Positions 52,873 through 62,702 of a DNA stretch of 64,000 nucleotides are shown here, one piece after another. Every line of letters begins with the position of its first letter. The stretch's first letter is position 1. Source of the stretch: an uncultured Acidobacteriota bacterium (GTDB taxonomy: Bacteria > Acidobacteriota > UBA6911 > CAINFC01). The notes under the pieces were generated by a model that saw only the letters and a program-made list of their open reading frames with translations, ran no database searches and had not been told where the DNA came from. Location of the stretch: NCBI GenBank assembly GCA_903847975.1, contig CAINFC010000252.1, positions 124,001 through 188,000 on the forward strand, read 5' to 3'. Made by a program: the position numbers and the translations under genes.

Positions 52873-55800
52873 TCACGGTGTCGGCGGACTGTCGCTTACG
52901 GTAATGTACTGCCTTCCGGGGGGCAGTTCCACTATATTTCCTGCTCCATCGATCGCCTGCACCGCCAGAGTGTAGGTTCCCGCAGGCGCAGTCAAGAGTC
53001 CTACGAAGCCCACATAGGGACAATCGGGATCCAGACCGGGAAAGGCGTTGCAGACATCCGGCCGATAAACGCGCCCCAGCGTAACGGGAACCGCATTGCC
53101 ATTCAGCAGGACACGAATATCCGCCAGGCGGCTCGCCGATCCCGCCCATCCGTTGATCAGGAACCAGCTTCCTACCGTGTCTCGCGGCATGGGACTTTCC
53201 AGCAGCCCGCTGATGGCCACCTTGAACTCGGTCTGCCGCGTGGTTACCCCGCCCTTGGTGTCCCGAATGACCGAGGTCAGGGTGTGCACTCCGGGGGTCA
53301 GAACCACCAGGGAAGCGGTATAGCCGACATTCGGGCAATTGGGGTCGCCACCCGGGAAGGCCGCACAGACATCCGGCCGATAGACTCGAAGCGCGGCATA
53401 GCTCCAGGTGCGCCCGTCCACCTGCAATTCGACGGTCTGAACGCCGTAAGGAGAAAGCGCCCATCCGGAGACCAGAACATGACTCCCCATGTTCGCACCC
53501 GCTACCGGCTGTTCAATGGCCGCCGTGATCGATGGCGCCAGAACTTCGATCGGATAGGAAATCAGTTTGTACAATCCCTCCGAATTGGTAATGCGGACGG
53601 TTAAAACATGATTGCCGACCGGAATTTTTTCCAGCATCGCCCGGAATCCGACATTCGGACAATCGGGATCCCTTCCGGGATATACGCTGCAGACATCCGG
53701 GCGGGGCATATGGGCCGTGGCGATCGCCACCATTTCGTGATCCATAAAAATGTCCACCTGCTGAACGCCACGCGCCGCCAGAGCCCAGCCGGAGACCTGG
53801 AAGTTGCTGTAAACCTTACCGTTTTCGGCCGGCGTGTCGATCCAGCCCTGGATGGCGGTCAGATCCACCTTAATCGGCCGGAGTCCCGCAGCCGAGCTGT
53901 TGTAAAAGCCCTTGCGATCGATGATTCGTAAGCCCAGCGTGTGGTTGCCAAGGGGAAGATGATTGACCTGAATCCGGAAGCCTACGGCCGGACAATCCGG
54001 ACTCACCAGGTCCCGGGCATGAGTTTGGCAGATTTCCGGCCGGGGGAGAAAGGTGAGCGCTGAGGAATCGGCCCAGACCGCTCCGTCAATGAGCACATCC
54101 AGGGTGGAAACCCCGTAGGACGCCAAAACCCATCCGGTGACGGTCATGTTTTCCGGCACCGACACCTGCGGGGCCGGGGATTCAATATCGGCCAGAAAGC
54201 GAACGGTCGAAGGTTCCGGAACCGTGGTGATCGATCCGTAGGCATCCAGCTTCCCGTAGCCCCAGCGGTAATCCGGAACGACTTCCGTTCTCGATCCCGC
54301 AGCGGCCGGAAAACTGGTAAAGTCGTCCTGGATCCCGTTTTCGGTAATGAATCGCCTGATCTGCGATGCATCGAGCTGCGGATTCTTGCTCATCATGAGC
54401 GCCGCCAGTCCGGTCACGTGCGGCGCCGAAAAGCTGGTTCCCTGGCTCAGGGCATGAACTCCGTCCCGCAGAACATCGAGCCGCGCAAAAATACTGGGAT
54501 CCCCCGGCTGACCGGGTTTTAACGTTCCCGCCAGAGAGGATGCGATTCTCTGGCCGGGAGCGATAATTTCCGGTTTGATTCGGCCGTCCCGGGTTGGCCC
54601 GTCGCTGGAAAAGGACGACAGGGCTCCGATGGTGATGGTGGAATAGGTATGGGTTATTTCATCCACGTCGGTCCAGCTGTTCTTGGTGTTGAAGCTGCCC
54701 ACGGTAATGATATTCCGCGCTGTCCCGGGAAGAGTGAGCCGGCCCAGTTTTTCCACGTAGCTGGTAAACACCGCGTTGCGGGACGGAATCCAGCCGTCAA
54801 AACGGCCGTTCACGATATTCGCTCCCTGAATCTTGATTACGAAGGAACCGATCCGGGAGGTGGAAAAATACAGCTCCCGATCTCCGTTTTTCGAGTCGGG
54901 AGTGATCAACCCGGTGAGATCCGCAATGTCCGAACCGCCGCCTTCCATGGTAACCCGAAGAGAATCCTTTCCTGAAAACCAGAAATCGAACTCGATTTCG
55001 CCGGAACCGGTCTGGGTTACCCCTATCGAAATCGTATTATTGGGAGAGCCGGGCGCTCCCACCAGGCCTCCGGCGTGAAGAGCCCGGCTGCCGTCGTTTC
55101 CGGCAGACTTGACCACCACGCGGCCCGACTTGCCCGGGCCGCTCAGGCTGTCGATGGCCCGCTCCATCAGCGACGTTCCGTCATGGGCCCCGACATGGTC
55201 TCCGAAACTGAAATTGATGGCCACCGGGCGGTTCAGCAGGCGGGCCTGCTGGTCAATGAAGGAAAGGGCAGTTAGCAGCCGGTCTTCGAAAGCCACCGAC
55301 TGCGACAAGGCATCGTTTTCAAATATCTGGATCACAATCAGGTCGGCCTCCGGGGCCATGCCGATAAACTGCCGGGAAACCTGCCCGTTGCCCGTAGCGA
55401 ATCCGTTGCCGGCGGCTATCCCCGCCACCATGTTTCCGTGGCCGTCCAGGGATTGAGACCGAAGCGGAGAAATGCCCTTCAGTGCGTTGTTGATCTGGCT
55501 TTCCGTATACAGGGTACCGAGCGGCCGCCCGGAAGCCGTAAACATCGGAGGAAGAGACCCCACAATCCCTCCCGATATGGCGAAAGACTGGTCGCTGACA
55601 TCCCAAAGCGCCTTGATCCGTGTGGTTCCATCCATTTTTCGAAAATCCGAATGGAAAATATCAATGCCGGTATCCACAACGGCCACCAGGGAATTCGATC
55701 CGGTCTGTCCGCTGAATCCTCCGCTGACGATAGGCGAGCGGACAAGATTGGCACGGGTAACCGTCATGCTCACGTCCGACTCAGGCTGGTAGGCTCTTGC

Positions 55801-56211
55801 CGCCTCCGCCTTCAGAACGCTGGGGAGCTGCGGGAGCAGGTAGAGCCGGCTGAGCGGTCCGGAAACGGCAGCGATGTCACCCACCATGCTGTGCACAAAA
55901 AAGCCCGATTTTTCCAGTTCCCGGGTATTCCCGTCATCCACCTGGACCAGCATGGATACCACGGGTTCCTCGGAGCTCAGACCGATCTGGAAATGCCGGG
56001 AAAGAAGTTGAAGGTTTTTATATCCGGCCGCCTCCACGGCACGGTTGCCGGCCATGGAGGCCTGCGATGCGATCAGTGCCAGAGGTGCATTGAATTTTCC
56101 ACTGCTCAAGGCTGCCAGGTCGCTGCCGGGACCCTCTTGGCCACCCGATCCGAAAAGTGGAGAAAAGGAGAAAACCAGGATAAATAGCATTTCCAGCAGT
56201 TTTTTAATCAT
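52873..56211 (-). CDS. Secreted subtilisin-like protease with four Ig-like repeats
   Basis: The 1112-residue protein has a signal peptide (about 1-22), a propeptide-like region (about 60-140) and an S8 domain. Its triad is complete: Asp180 in AVVDTGID, His258 in LDGHGN and Ser593 in GTSFSAPH, with oxyanion Asn372 in SAGNDGS. A long insert between His and Ser includes a jelly-roll-like segment (about 400-480). From about residue 675 to 1105 there are four repeats of about 95-105 residues, each with a G-W segment and a block like RPDVC-x2-FPG-x-DPDCPNVGF. The two Cys per repeat probably form a disulfide. A surface or extracellular protease is likely; substrate unknown. AGGG lies 8 bases before the ATG. 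Confidence 0.93.
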   Translation of the reverse strand: MIKKLLEMLFILVFSFSPLFGSGGQEGPGSDLAALSSGKFNAPLALIASQASMAGNRAVEAAGYKNLQLLSRHFQIGLSSEEPVVSMLVQVDDGNTRELEKSGFFVHSMVGDIAAVSGPLSRLYLLPQLPSVLKAEAARAYQPESDVSMTVTRANLVRSPIVSGGFSGQTGSNSLVAVVDTGIDIFHSDFRKMDGTTRIKALWDVSDQSFAISGGIVGSLPPMFTASGRPLGTLYTESQINNALKGISPLRSQSLDGHGNMVAGIAAGNGFATGNGQVSRQFIGMAPEADLIVIQIFENDALSQSVAFEDRLLTALSFIDQQARLLNRPVAINFSFGDHVGAHDGTSLMERAIDSLSGPGKSGRVVVKSAGNDGSRALHAGGLVGAPGSPNNTISIGVTQTGSGEIEFDFWFSGKDSLRVTMEGGGSDIADLTGLITPDSKNGDRELYFSTSRIGSFVIKIQGANIVNGRFDGWIPSRNAVFTSYVEKLGRLTLPGTARNIITVGSFNTKNSWTDVDEITHTYSTITIGALSSFSSDGPTRDGRIKPEIIAPGQRIASSLAGTLKPGQPGDPSIFARLDVLRDGVHALSQGTSFSAPHVTGLAALMMSKNPQLDASQIRRFITENGIQDDFTSFPAAAGSRTEVVPDYRWGYGKLDAYGSITTVPEPSTVRFLADIESPAPQVSVPENMTVTGWVLASYGVSTLDVLIDGAVWADSSALTFLPRPEICQTHARDLVSPDCPAVGFRIQVNHLPLGNHTLGLRIIDRKGFYNSSAAGLRPIKVDLTAIQGWIDTPAENGKVYSNFQVSGWALAARGVQQVDIFMDHEMVAIATAHMPRPDVCSVYPGRDPDCPNVGFRAMLEKIPVGNHVLTVRITNSEGLYKLISYPIEVLAPSITAAIEQPVAGANMGSHVLVSGWALSPYGVQTVELQVDGRTWSYAALRVYRPDVCAAFPGGDPNCPNVGYTASLVVLTPGVHTLTSVIRDTKGGVTTRQTEFKVAISGLLESPMPRDTVGSWFLINGWAGSASRLADIRVLLNGNAVPVTLGRVYRPDVCNAFPGLDPDCPYVGFVGLLTAPAGTYTLAVQAIDGAGNIVELPPGRQYITVSDSPPTP

Positions 56212-56406
56212 AGCTTAACCCTGTTGTTTTGGAAAAATAGTTTCCTGTTGGGTTTGGATTTTCGAAATTGCTCATTCTCCCAATCTTACCACTAGATATA
56301 CCCAAATACAATATGTAAAGTATGAACAAATCGGGCAAAGATAGAGGGTCGGAATTCCCTGAACGGAACTTTATGGCTTAATGAATTATTTTTGAGTTTC
56401 CACTCC

Positions 56407-57558
56407 CTATGGCTGTACGGATGGCGCTGCATCCCTGGAACAGGAAACGGATCGGCTGGGAGGGCTTTCATTTCCCGACCGGTCTGCAGCGGAAATCCGG
56501 TAGTAGTAGACGATTCCGTTCCGCACCTCCCCGTCAAGGTAGTGGTTGATCTTCAGAGGTTGGGTATTTAATTTGTCACCGACGGAGGCCGGGTCCGAAG
56601 AGCGGTACAGCCAATAACCTGCGAAATCGGATTCTTCGCAGATTTCCCAGCGCAGGCTGATTCCTTCCGGCAGGCGGAAGGCTTCCAGATGGGCGGGTGT
56701 GGCCGGCGGAAAATGATCGGTCGGACGCAGGGTCAGCGGCACGGAAAGAACGCTTTCCGCCCGATGGGACTGCTCACAGCCGACCACTTGAACTGCATAG
56801 GAAACATCCTGATCGAAAACGACAGGAGAATCGCGGAAGAAGTTCTCCTTCCATAGATCCGGTAGGAAAGGCACATCAAACCGGGGCGGAGTTTCCGCGG
56901 ACCGGTACAACTTATACCCCGACCAGCATGCCGGTGCCGATCCATCGATATTGACCGTCGGCTGGTCCCATTCCAGGAGGATATGGTCGGCATGAATGCT
57001 GCCCCGAACCGGAAAGGGCGGCTTGGGAATAGCCTGCGGTTCCAGGAAAACCAGGTTGGATAATCCATCGGACTGGTTGTGCCGGTTCAGGTACTCCACG
57101 GCATAACAGAGGCGGATCGATGGCCAAAAGCCGGAAATGGGATCTACCGGTACGGGATCGTCAAAAAGCAGGTATTTCTCTGATTCCGGCCAGGCCGTTT
57201 TCCCCTTGGGCAGGACAGCCAGCGGCGCAGCCAGGCTTCTGAATTGCCCGGAGTCAGGGCCGGAAGAGGCGCCGGCCGTTTCTTTATTTTGCATCAAACG
57301 ATAGATCCGTATTTCCTGCATCTGGCGAACCTCGGATCCGTCCACATTCTCTTTAGGCCTGGGAATCCGGAGCCGGGCGTTCGACCCGATCTGAACGACG
57401 GATAGCTCCGTCGCCCTTTTGGGAATCGGTATTTGCGGGGGAACCGGGTCTCCGACCCGCGCGCAGGAAACGGAGGCGACAGCCGGCAGCATCAGGAGGC
57501 AGGCGGCCCCGGCCAGGAACCTCCCCTGCCGGAAAAATTTCAGAACGACCGGAGGCAT
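56407..57558 (-). CDS. FN3-domain lipoprotein
   Basis: The 383-residue protein has a lipoprotein-like signal (FLAGAACLLMLPAVASVSC, acylation Cys about residue 32) followed by ARVGDPVPPQIPIPKRATEL. Fibronectin-type-III segments (about 190-280 and 285-370) are marked by ILLEWDQPTV, YKLYRSAETPP, ISLRWEICEESDFAGYWLYRS and YYYRISAADRSGNES. It should sit on the outer or inner membrane facing the periplasm; function unknown. It follows hslU by 22 bases and is likely in that operon. The 195 bases downstream, before the subtilase gene, are AT-rich and hold no gene. Confidence 0.72.
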   Translation of the reverse strand: MPPVVLKFFRQGRFLAGAACLLMLPAVASVSCARVGDPVPPQIPIPKRATELSVVQIGSNARLRIPRPKENVDGSEVRQMQEIRIYRLMQNKETAGASSGPDSGQFRSLAAPLAVLPKGKTAWPESEKYLLFDDPVPVDPISGFWPSIRLCYAVEYLNRHNQSDGLSNLVFLEPQAIPKPPFPVRGSIHADHILLEWDQPTVNIDGSAPACWSGYKLYRSAETPPRFDVPFLPDLWKENFFRDSPVVFDQDVSYAVQVVGCEQSHRAESVLSVPLTLRPTDHFPPATPAHLEAFRLPEGISLRWEICEESDFAGYWLYRSSDPASVGDKLNTQPLKINHYLDGEVRNGIVYYYRISAADRSGNESPPSRSVSCSRDAAPSVQP

Positions 57559-57580
57559 CTCTTCCTGGAGACAAAAAACA

Positions 57581-58978
57581 CTAAAGTATGTAACGGCTCA
57601 GATCCTGGTCCTTGACGATATTGGCCAGCATCCTGCGAACATAGGCCGCATCCACATGGACCTCCTTTTCCTCCAGGTCGGGGGCCTCAAAGGAAATTTC
57701 ATCCAGCAGGGCCTCCATGATGGTGTGCAACCGGCGCGCGCCGATATTCTCCATCTGCTCGTTGACCTGGGTGGCAAAGCAGGCGATTTCGCCGATGGCG
57801 TCCTCCTCAAAGATCAAGGCAACCCCTTCGGTTTCCAGCAGGGCGATGTATTGCTTGATCAGGGCGTTTTGCGGCTCTTTCAAAATCCGGATGAAGTCCT
57901 CCTCCGTTAAAGGCTTCAGCTCCACGCGGATCGGAAACCGCCCTTGCAGCTCGGGGATCAGGTCCGATGGCTTGGAGACATGAAAGGCCCCCGCCGCGAT
58001 GAACAGGATGTGATCCGTGCGGACCATGCCGTATTTGGTGTTGACGGTTGTCCCTTCCACGATGGGCAGCAGGTCGCGCTGCACCCCCTCACGGCTCACA
58101 TCCGGCCCGTGGCCTCCCTCTCGCCCGGCCACTTTATCCAGTTCGTCCAGAAAGATGATTCCGCTCTGCTCCACCCTTTCGATGGCGATCCGGGTGACGA
58201 ATTCCATGTCAACCAGTTTCTGCTCCTCCTCCTGCATCAGGTATTCCACCGCTTCCGATACCTTCATCTTCCGCTTCTTGGTCTTTCCGCCAAGCATGTT
58301 GGAAACCATGTCTTTCAGGTTGACGGACATTTCCTCCAGGCTGGACCCTTCGATGAGCTGGAAGGAAAAAGGGACATGCCGCTCCTGGTAATCCACTTCC
58401 ACCAGACGATTGTCCAGCTTGCCTTCCCGAAGCTGCTGGCGCAGCTTTTCCCGAGTGGCCTGATACGGATCCTCCGCGCCGGCTTCCCCTTCTGCGGCGG
58501 CCGGCCGGGCTGCAAATTTGGACGGGGGTAGAAGAAGGTCCAGAATCCGCTCCTCCGTGTTCAGCTCCGCCTTTTCCTCGATTTCCAGGATTTTTTCATT
58601 GCGGACCATGTCGACCGCAATTTCGACCAGATCCCGGACCATGGCCTCCACATCGCGGCCCACATAGCCGACTTCCGTAAACTTGGTGGCCTCGATTTTG
58701 ATGAAGGGAGAGTTGGCAAGCCGCGAAAGCCGCCGGGCGATTTCGGTTTTCCCCACGCCGGTGGGCCCGATCATGATGATGTTTTTGGGGGCCACTTCAT
58801 CGGCAATATCCGGAGCCAGCTTCTGCCGGCGCATGCGGTTCCGCAAGGCAATGGCCACGGCCCGTTTGGCGGCATTTTGACCGACCACGTATTTGTCCAG
58901 CTCGGCCACGATTTGCCGAGGGGTGAGCTCATCCAGCCTCTTTTTTTCTTCCGCCATACCAGGCATATAATAAACCAT
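57581..58978 (-). CDS. hslU: HslU ATPase of the HslUV protease
   Basis: HslU is the AAA+ unfoldase that feeds HslV. The 465-residue protein has [17 protein letters not shown], Walker [10 protein letters not shown], the pore loop GYVGRD, an I domain with a charged insert (about 135-240), Walker [13 protein letters not shown], sensor GRFPIRVEL and the C terminus DLSRYIL that docks into HslV. The ATG at 58978 has GAGGAG 9 bases upstream within the end of hslV; an internal ATG at 58957 also fits. The order hslV-hslU is conventional. Confidence 0.96.
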   Translation of the reverse strand: MVYYMPGMAEEKKRLDELTPRQIVAELDKYVVGQNAAKRAVAIALRNRMRRQKLAPDIADEVAPKNIIMIGPTGVGKTEIARRLSRLANSPFIKIEATKFTEVGYVGRDVEAMVRDLVEIAVDMVRNEKILEIEEKAELNTEERILDLLLPPSKFAARPAAAEGEAGAEDPYQATREKLRQQLREGKLDNRLVEVDYQERHVPFSFQLIEGSSLEEMSVNLKDMVSNMLGGKTKKRKMKVSEAVEYLMQEEEQKLVDMEFVTRIAIERVEQSGIIFLDELDKVAGREGGHGPDVSREGVQRDLLPIVEGTTVNTKYGMVRTDHILFIAAGAFHVSKPSDLIPELQGRFPIRVELKPLTEEDFIRILKEPQNALIKQYIALLETEGVALIFEEDAIGEIACFATQVNEQMENIGARRLHTIMEALLDEISFEAPDLEEKEVHVDAAYVRRMLANIVKDQDLSRYIL

Positions 58979-58981
58979 TCT

Positions 58982-59506
58982 TTAGAGCTCCTCGATCAGG
59001 ATGGAGTCGTTGGTGAAGATACAAATGGAGGCGGCAATTTTCATGGACTCCATGGCGATCTCCCGCAGGGAAAGGTTGCTGTGGGCGGTCAGAGCGCGGG
59101 CCGCTGCCAGGGCGTAAGCGCCTCCGGAGCCGATGGCCGCAATTCCGTCGTCCGGTTCGATGAGGTCCCCTTTTCCCGAAATCAGATAGGCCCGTTCCCG
59201 GTCCGCTACCAGCATCAGGGCATCCAGGTGCCGGAGAATTTTGTCGGTTCGCCAGTCTTTGGCCAGCTCCACTGCCGCCCGGCTCAGGTTTCCGCGATAA
59301 GATTCCAGCTTGGCCTCCAGCCGGTTGACCAGAGAAAAGCCGTCGGCCGCAGACCCGGCAAAGCCGGCAAGGATGGAATCGTTATAGATCCGACGGACCT
59401 TGTGGGCACCGGATTTGACGACGATATTCCCCAGGGTCACCTGTCCGTCACTGGCCATGACCACCTCCCGGCTCCGGCGGATCAGCAGGACGGTGGTGTG
59501 TTTCAT
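58982..59506 (-). CDS. hslV: HslV peptidase
   Basis: HslV is the proteasome-like threonine peptidase of the complex. The 174-residue precursor reads MKHTTVLLIRRS, so processing exposes the catalytic Thr. It has DGQVTLGNIVVK, the catalytic Lys in AHKVRRIY, GFAGSAADGFSLVNRLEAKL, SGKGDLIEPDDGIAAIGSGGAYALAAARAL and the C-terminal Ser/Asn metal region. The ATG at 59506 has GGAG 6 bases upstream; the ATG at 59518 is an alternative. Its stop is 3 bases before hslU. Confidence 0.95.
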   Translation of the reverse strand: MKHTTVLLIRRSREVVMASDGQVTLGNIVVKSGAHKVRRIYNDSILAGFAGSAADGFSLVNRLEAKLESYRGNLSRAAVELAKDWRTDKILRHLDALMLVADRERAYLISGKGDLIEPDDGIAAIGSGGAYALAAARALTAHSNLSLREIAMESMKIAASICIFTNDSILIEEL

Positions 59507-59544
59507 CGAAGGCTCCATAATTTTTTCTACCTCTGAAACCTCTA

Positions 59545-59573
59545 ATTATAGCGGTTTCTGCCCCGGGTTGTAA
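59545..59573 (-). promoter_or_regulatory. Sigma-70-type promoter of hslVU
   Basis: On the minus strand TTACAA (59573-59568) is 17 bases from a perfect TATAAT (59550-59545). It lies 39 bases upstream of the hslV ATG. No heat-shock-sigma type element was noticed. Confidence 0.6.
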
Positions 59574-59706
59574 TAGGATCCGAGCCGGAGGCAAACAGAA
59601 GGGGATTCCGGCAATAGCGGGAAATCTTTTCCTCCTGATTCGATTTTTCTTGCAATCTGCGCCCGGTTTGAATACCCTGATGAATCGAACGGAAACGGAG
59701 GCAGTC

Positions 59707-61098
59707 ATGATCATCAAGAAGTCCTTATCGCCGGAATGCCTGCAGGACAGGTTGAACCTGTTTTGGAATGTCTCGGCCGAAAAGATCCGGAGCATTGAAA
59801 CCAGCTGGCAGCCCGGAATGGGTGCGCCGGTATTTACCGTTGCAGGGCGTTATGCGGCCAGGGGGTGGACGGAATGGACCCAGGGATTTCAGTTCGGATC
59901 CGCTCTCTTGCAGTACGATGCCACGGGAGATTCCCGATTTCTGGCCATGGGCCGGGAAGCCACCTTGCGGCGCATGGCGCCCCATCTGACCCATATGGGA
60001 GTTCATGACCACGGGTTCAACAATGTGAGCACCTACGGAAATCTCTGGCGCATGATGGGCGAAGGCCGCATCGAAGAAGACCACTGGCAGCGGCATTTTT
60101 ATGAGCTGGCCCTCAAAATCTCGGGTGCCGTCCAGGCAGCCCGCTGGACTTCCCTGCCCGACGGCCTGGGCTTTATCTACTCCTTCAACGGCCCGCATTC
60201 GCTTTTTGCCGACACGATACGCTCCTTGCGCTCCCTGGCTTTGAGCTATCAGCTGGGGCACATCCTCCTCGGCGAGATGGATCAGCGCATCCACCTTCTG
60301 CATCGGCTGCTGATCCATGCGGAAACGACCCGGCGCTTTTCGGTCTACTTCGGTACCGGCCGGGATTCCATGGACCTGCCGGGGCGCGTGGCCCACGAGT
60401 CGATCTTCGACATTCACAACGGAGCGTATCGCTGCCCCAACTCCCAGCAGGGGTACAGCCCTTTTACCACCTGGACGCGCGGCCTGGCCTGGATTCTGCT
60501 CGGCTTCGCCGAACAGCTGGAGTTCCTCGATTCTTTGCAGGAGGAAGCCTTCCTCGAAATTTCCCCGCCGGACCTTTTCCGGAAGGAGATCCTTTTACCG
60601 CGCTTTGAGGGAGCCGCCCGAGTCACCGCCGAGTTTTATATAGCCCATTCGCCCGCCGACGGGATTCCCTTCTGGGACACCGGAGCTCCGGGACTGGCTA
60701 ACCTTGGAGATTATCTACATCGTCCCGCCGACCCGTTTAACGATCAGGAGCCGATCGACAGCTCCGCGGCCGCGATTGCCGCCCAGGGGCTGCTCCGGCT
60801 GGGAAGGTATCTGCGCATGAAAGACCGGCCGGAGCAGGCCGAACGGTACTGGCAGGCCGGGCTTTCCATTGCCGGTACGCTGCTGGGGGAACCGTATCTT
60901 TCCTCGGATCCGGACCACCAGGGGCTGCTGCTGCACTCCGTGTACCACCGGCCCAACGGCTGGGACTACCTTCCTCCCGGATCCCGCATTCCGCGCGGGG
61001 AATCCTCCATGTGGGGAGACTATCACCTTCGCGAGTTGGCGCTTTACCTGCATCGAATCATCCACCATCAACCCTACCTTCGGTTTTTCGCCGGATAA
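59707..61098 (+). CDS. Unsaturated uronyl hydrolase (GH88-like)
   Basis: The 463-residue protein has the (alpha/alpha)6-barrel motifs of GH88: WTEWTQGFQFGSALLQYDATGDSRFL, the HDHGFNNVSTYG block with the conserved Asp, SFNGPHSLFADTIRSLRSL, YSPFTTWTRGLAWILLGFAE and the end IDSSAAAIAAQGLLRLG. Such enzymes hydrate the 4,5-unsaturated uronic acid left by lyases at the end of pectin or glycosaminoglycan oligosaccharides. No signal peptide is seen, so it acts in the cytosol. GGAGG lies 6 bases before the ATG at 59707. It forms an operon with an epimerase. Rhamnogalacturonan is a candidate source given rhaA-rhaT elsewhere in the window. Confidence 0.85.
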   Translation: MIIKKSLSPECLQDRLNLFWNVSAEKIRSIETSWQPGMGAPVFTVAGRYAARGWTEWTQGFQFGSALLQYDATGDSRFLAMGREATLRRMAPHLTHMGVHDHGFNNVSTYGNLWRMMGEGRIEEDHWQRHFYELALKISGAVQAARWTSLPDGLGFIYSFNGPHSLFADTIRSLRSLALSYQLGHILLGEMDQRIHLLHRLLIHAETTRRFSVYFGTGRDSMDLPGRVAHESIFDIHNGAYRCPNSQQGYSPFTTWTRGLAWILLGFAEQLEFLDSLQEEAFLEISPPDLFRKEILLPRFEGAARVTAEFYIAHSPADGIPFWDTGAPGLANLGDYLHRPADPFNDQEPIDSSAAAIAAQGLLRLGRYLRMKDRPEQAERYWQAGLSIAGTLLGEPYLSSDPDHQGLLLHSVYHRPNGWDYLPPGSRIPRGESSMWGDYHLRELALYLHRIIHHQPYLRFFAG

Positions 61099-61112
61099 GG
61101 GAGGTACGGATC

Positions 61113-61946
61113 ATGCCCTTCGAAACAGAAAAGGATTTGTCACGGCTCTGCATCCATACCATTACCACCAAACCCTGGTCGATCGAAGAAGCCCTGAAAT
61201 ACTATTCTTCGGCCGGGGTGCGGGGAATTACAGTCTGGCGGGAGGCGCTGCAAAACCGCCGGCCCGCGGAAATTTCGCGACAGATTGCCGAAGAGGGCAT
61301 GAGCGTTGTTTCTCTTTGCCGGGGCGGATTTTTCCCCTCTCAAGAGCCTGCGAAGCGCAGGGCCGCCATTGAAGAAAACCTGCGCGTCATCGACGAGGCC
61401 CAGGCGCTGCGCGCCCCTCTGATCGTCCTGGTTTGCGGAGCGGATCCCGGTCAGCCCCTGGAGGAATCCCGCCGGCAGATTGCCGAAGGTATTCAGGCGA
61501 TCCTTCCCCATGCCGAAGCCGGCGGAATCCGGCTGGCGATTGAACCTCTGCATCCCATGTATGCCGACTCCCGCTCCGCCATTAACACCCTCCGGCAGGC
61601 CCGGCAGATGTGCCGGGAGATTGATTCCCCCTGGCTGGGTGTCGCCGTGGATGTCTACCACCTCTGGTGGGATCCGGATCTGCAGGAAGAAATCGGACTT
61701 TGCGGAAATGCCGGAAAGCTTTTTGCTTTCCATATCTGCGATTGGCGCACCCCTACCGTGGACCTGTTAAACGACCGGGGTCTGATGGGAGAAGGTTGTA
61801 TCCCGATCCGCCGGATCCGGCACTGGATGGAGGCAGCCGGATTTCAAGGATTTCATGAAGTGGAAATCTTTTCTCTGCGCCTCTGGCAAACCGACCAGCA
61901 CGGTTTCCTGAAACGGATTATCGAGGCCTACCGGGAGTTTGCCTGA
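61113..61946 (+). CDS. Sugar phosphate isomerase/epimerase (AP endonuclease-2-like TIM barrel)
   Basis: The 277-residue protein is a TIM barrel of the xylose-isomerase-like/IolE-type family. Metal ligands can be read as Glu in LAIEPLHPMY, Asp in VAVDVYHLWWD, His in AFHICDWR and Glu in FHEVEIFS. It probably isomerises or epimerises a keto sugar or uronate released by the adjacent GH88 enzyme. GGGAGG precedes the ATG at 61113, 14 bases after the GH88 stop. The exact substrate is unknown. Confidence 0.85.
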   Translation: MPFETEKDLSRLCIHTITTKPWSIEEALKYYSSAGVRGITVWREALQNRRPAEISRQIAEEGMSVVSLCRGGFFPSQEPAKRRAAIEENLRVIDEAQALRAPLIVLVCGADPGQPLEESRRQIAEGIQAILPHAEAGGIRLAIEPLHPMYADSRSAINTLRQARQMCREIDSPWLGVAVDVYHLWWDPDLQEEIGLCGNAGKLFAFHICDWRTPTVDLLNDRGLMGEGCIPIRRIRHWMEAAGFQGFHEVEIFSLRLWQTDQHGFLKRIIEAYREFA

Positions 61947-61950
61947 GCTT

Positions 61951-62658
61951 TCATTTTCCCTCCGACGGCAGCGGACAATCCGCTGGTCCCATGTCCGCCC
62001 CACGGCTCAAGAGCTTTATCTTGGTAGGGGATATCCGGATGATATCCCGGAATTGAAATCCGCACTTGTTGAATTCCGGCAGGTTGATGCCCCGAAGGAT
62101 TCCATCGATCAGCAAATAGACGGTCGGATCGCCCTGAGTTAGCAGCAGAGTCCGGTTGGGAAAAGGCAGTTCATTGTATTCCAGACTTTCCAATTCCCCG
62201 TCCGGAATGACCAGAATTTTCTTGAAGTCAAACTTCCTGGCAATGAAAACGTCCAGGTCCACCCAGTATCTTTTCCCGTCCTGGATCAGGTAGACGGCCG
62301 GGCGGGCGGCGCCCCGCACCAGGATGCCGTCCGGAGGAGGCAGCGGCTTGCCGACCGGGAGCGGATCCAGCACCGCTTTCGGAATCGTGAGGACATCTGC
62401 GTTCTTGAACTTACGCTGCCGGAAGACAAACCGGCTGACCGGGTGAAGTTGTCCCTGCACATAGGAATAAACGGTCGGTGCCACATCGCTTTTTATTAGG
62501 GTCCCGTCTTTCCAGGAAGACATCGGCAGAGAGGAATAGGAAGCCGGACCGGCCGGGTCCTGCAGAAAGCAGGCTTCTGCAGCGGCCGCTATCCCCATGC
62601 TGAGCATCAGGCCCAGAGCGATGGGAAGGGAGCCGAAGGGATGAAAAGCATTACGCAT
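61951..62658 (-). CDS. Exported three-repeat protein of unknown function
   Basis: The 235-residue protein has a signal peptide (LPIALGLMLSMGIAAAAEA). It then has three repeats of about 55-60 residues of the form P-T-V-Y-x-x-x-x-G-x-x-x-x-I/V-x-x-x-x-F, followed by a K-F-x-x-x-x-I/V-x-I-P or R-I-S end: APTVYSYVQGQLHPVSRFVF, RPAVYLIQDGKRYWVDLDVF and DPTVYLLIDGILRGINLPEF. Similar repeats occur in surface and peptidoglycan-associated proteins. The ATG at 62658 is preferred over 62688 because the signal follows directly. It is convergent with the epimerase, 4 bases apart, and follows the VWFA gene by 44 bases. Confidence 0.68.
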   Translation of the reverse strand: MRNAFHPFGSLPIALGLMLSMGIAAAAEACFLQDPAGPASYSSLPMSSWKDGTLIKSDVAPTVYSYVQGQLHPVSRFVFRQRKFKNADVLTIPKAVLDPLPVGKPLPPPDGILVRGAARPAVYLIQDGKRYWVDLDVFIARKFDFKKILVIPDGELESLEYNELPFPNRTLLLTQGDPTVYLLIDGILRGINLPEFNKCGFQFRDIIRISPTKIKLLSRGADMGPADCPLPSEGK

Positions 62659-62702
62659 GAAGATTCCCTGTTGTATCTGTCGACGCATTGAACAAAATTC
62701 AA

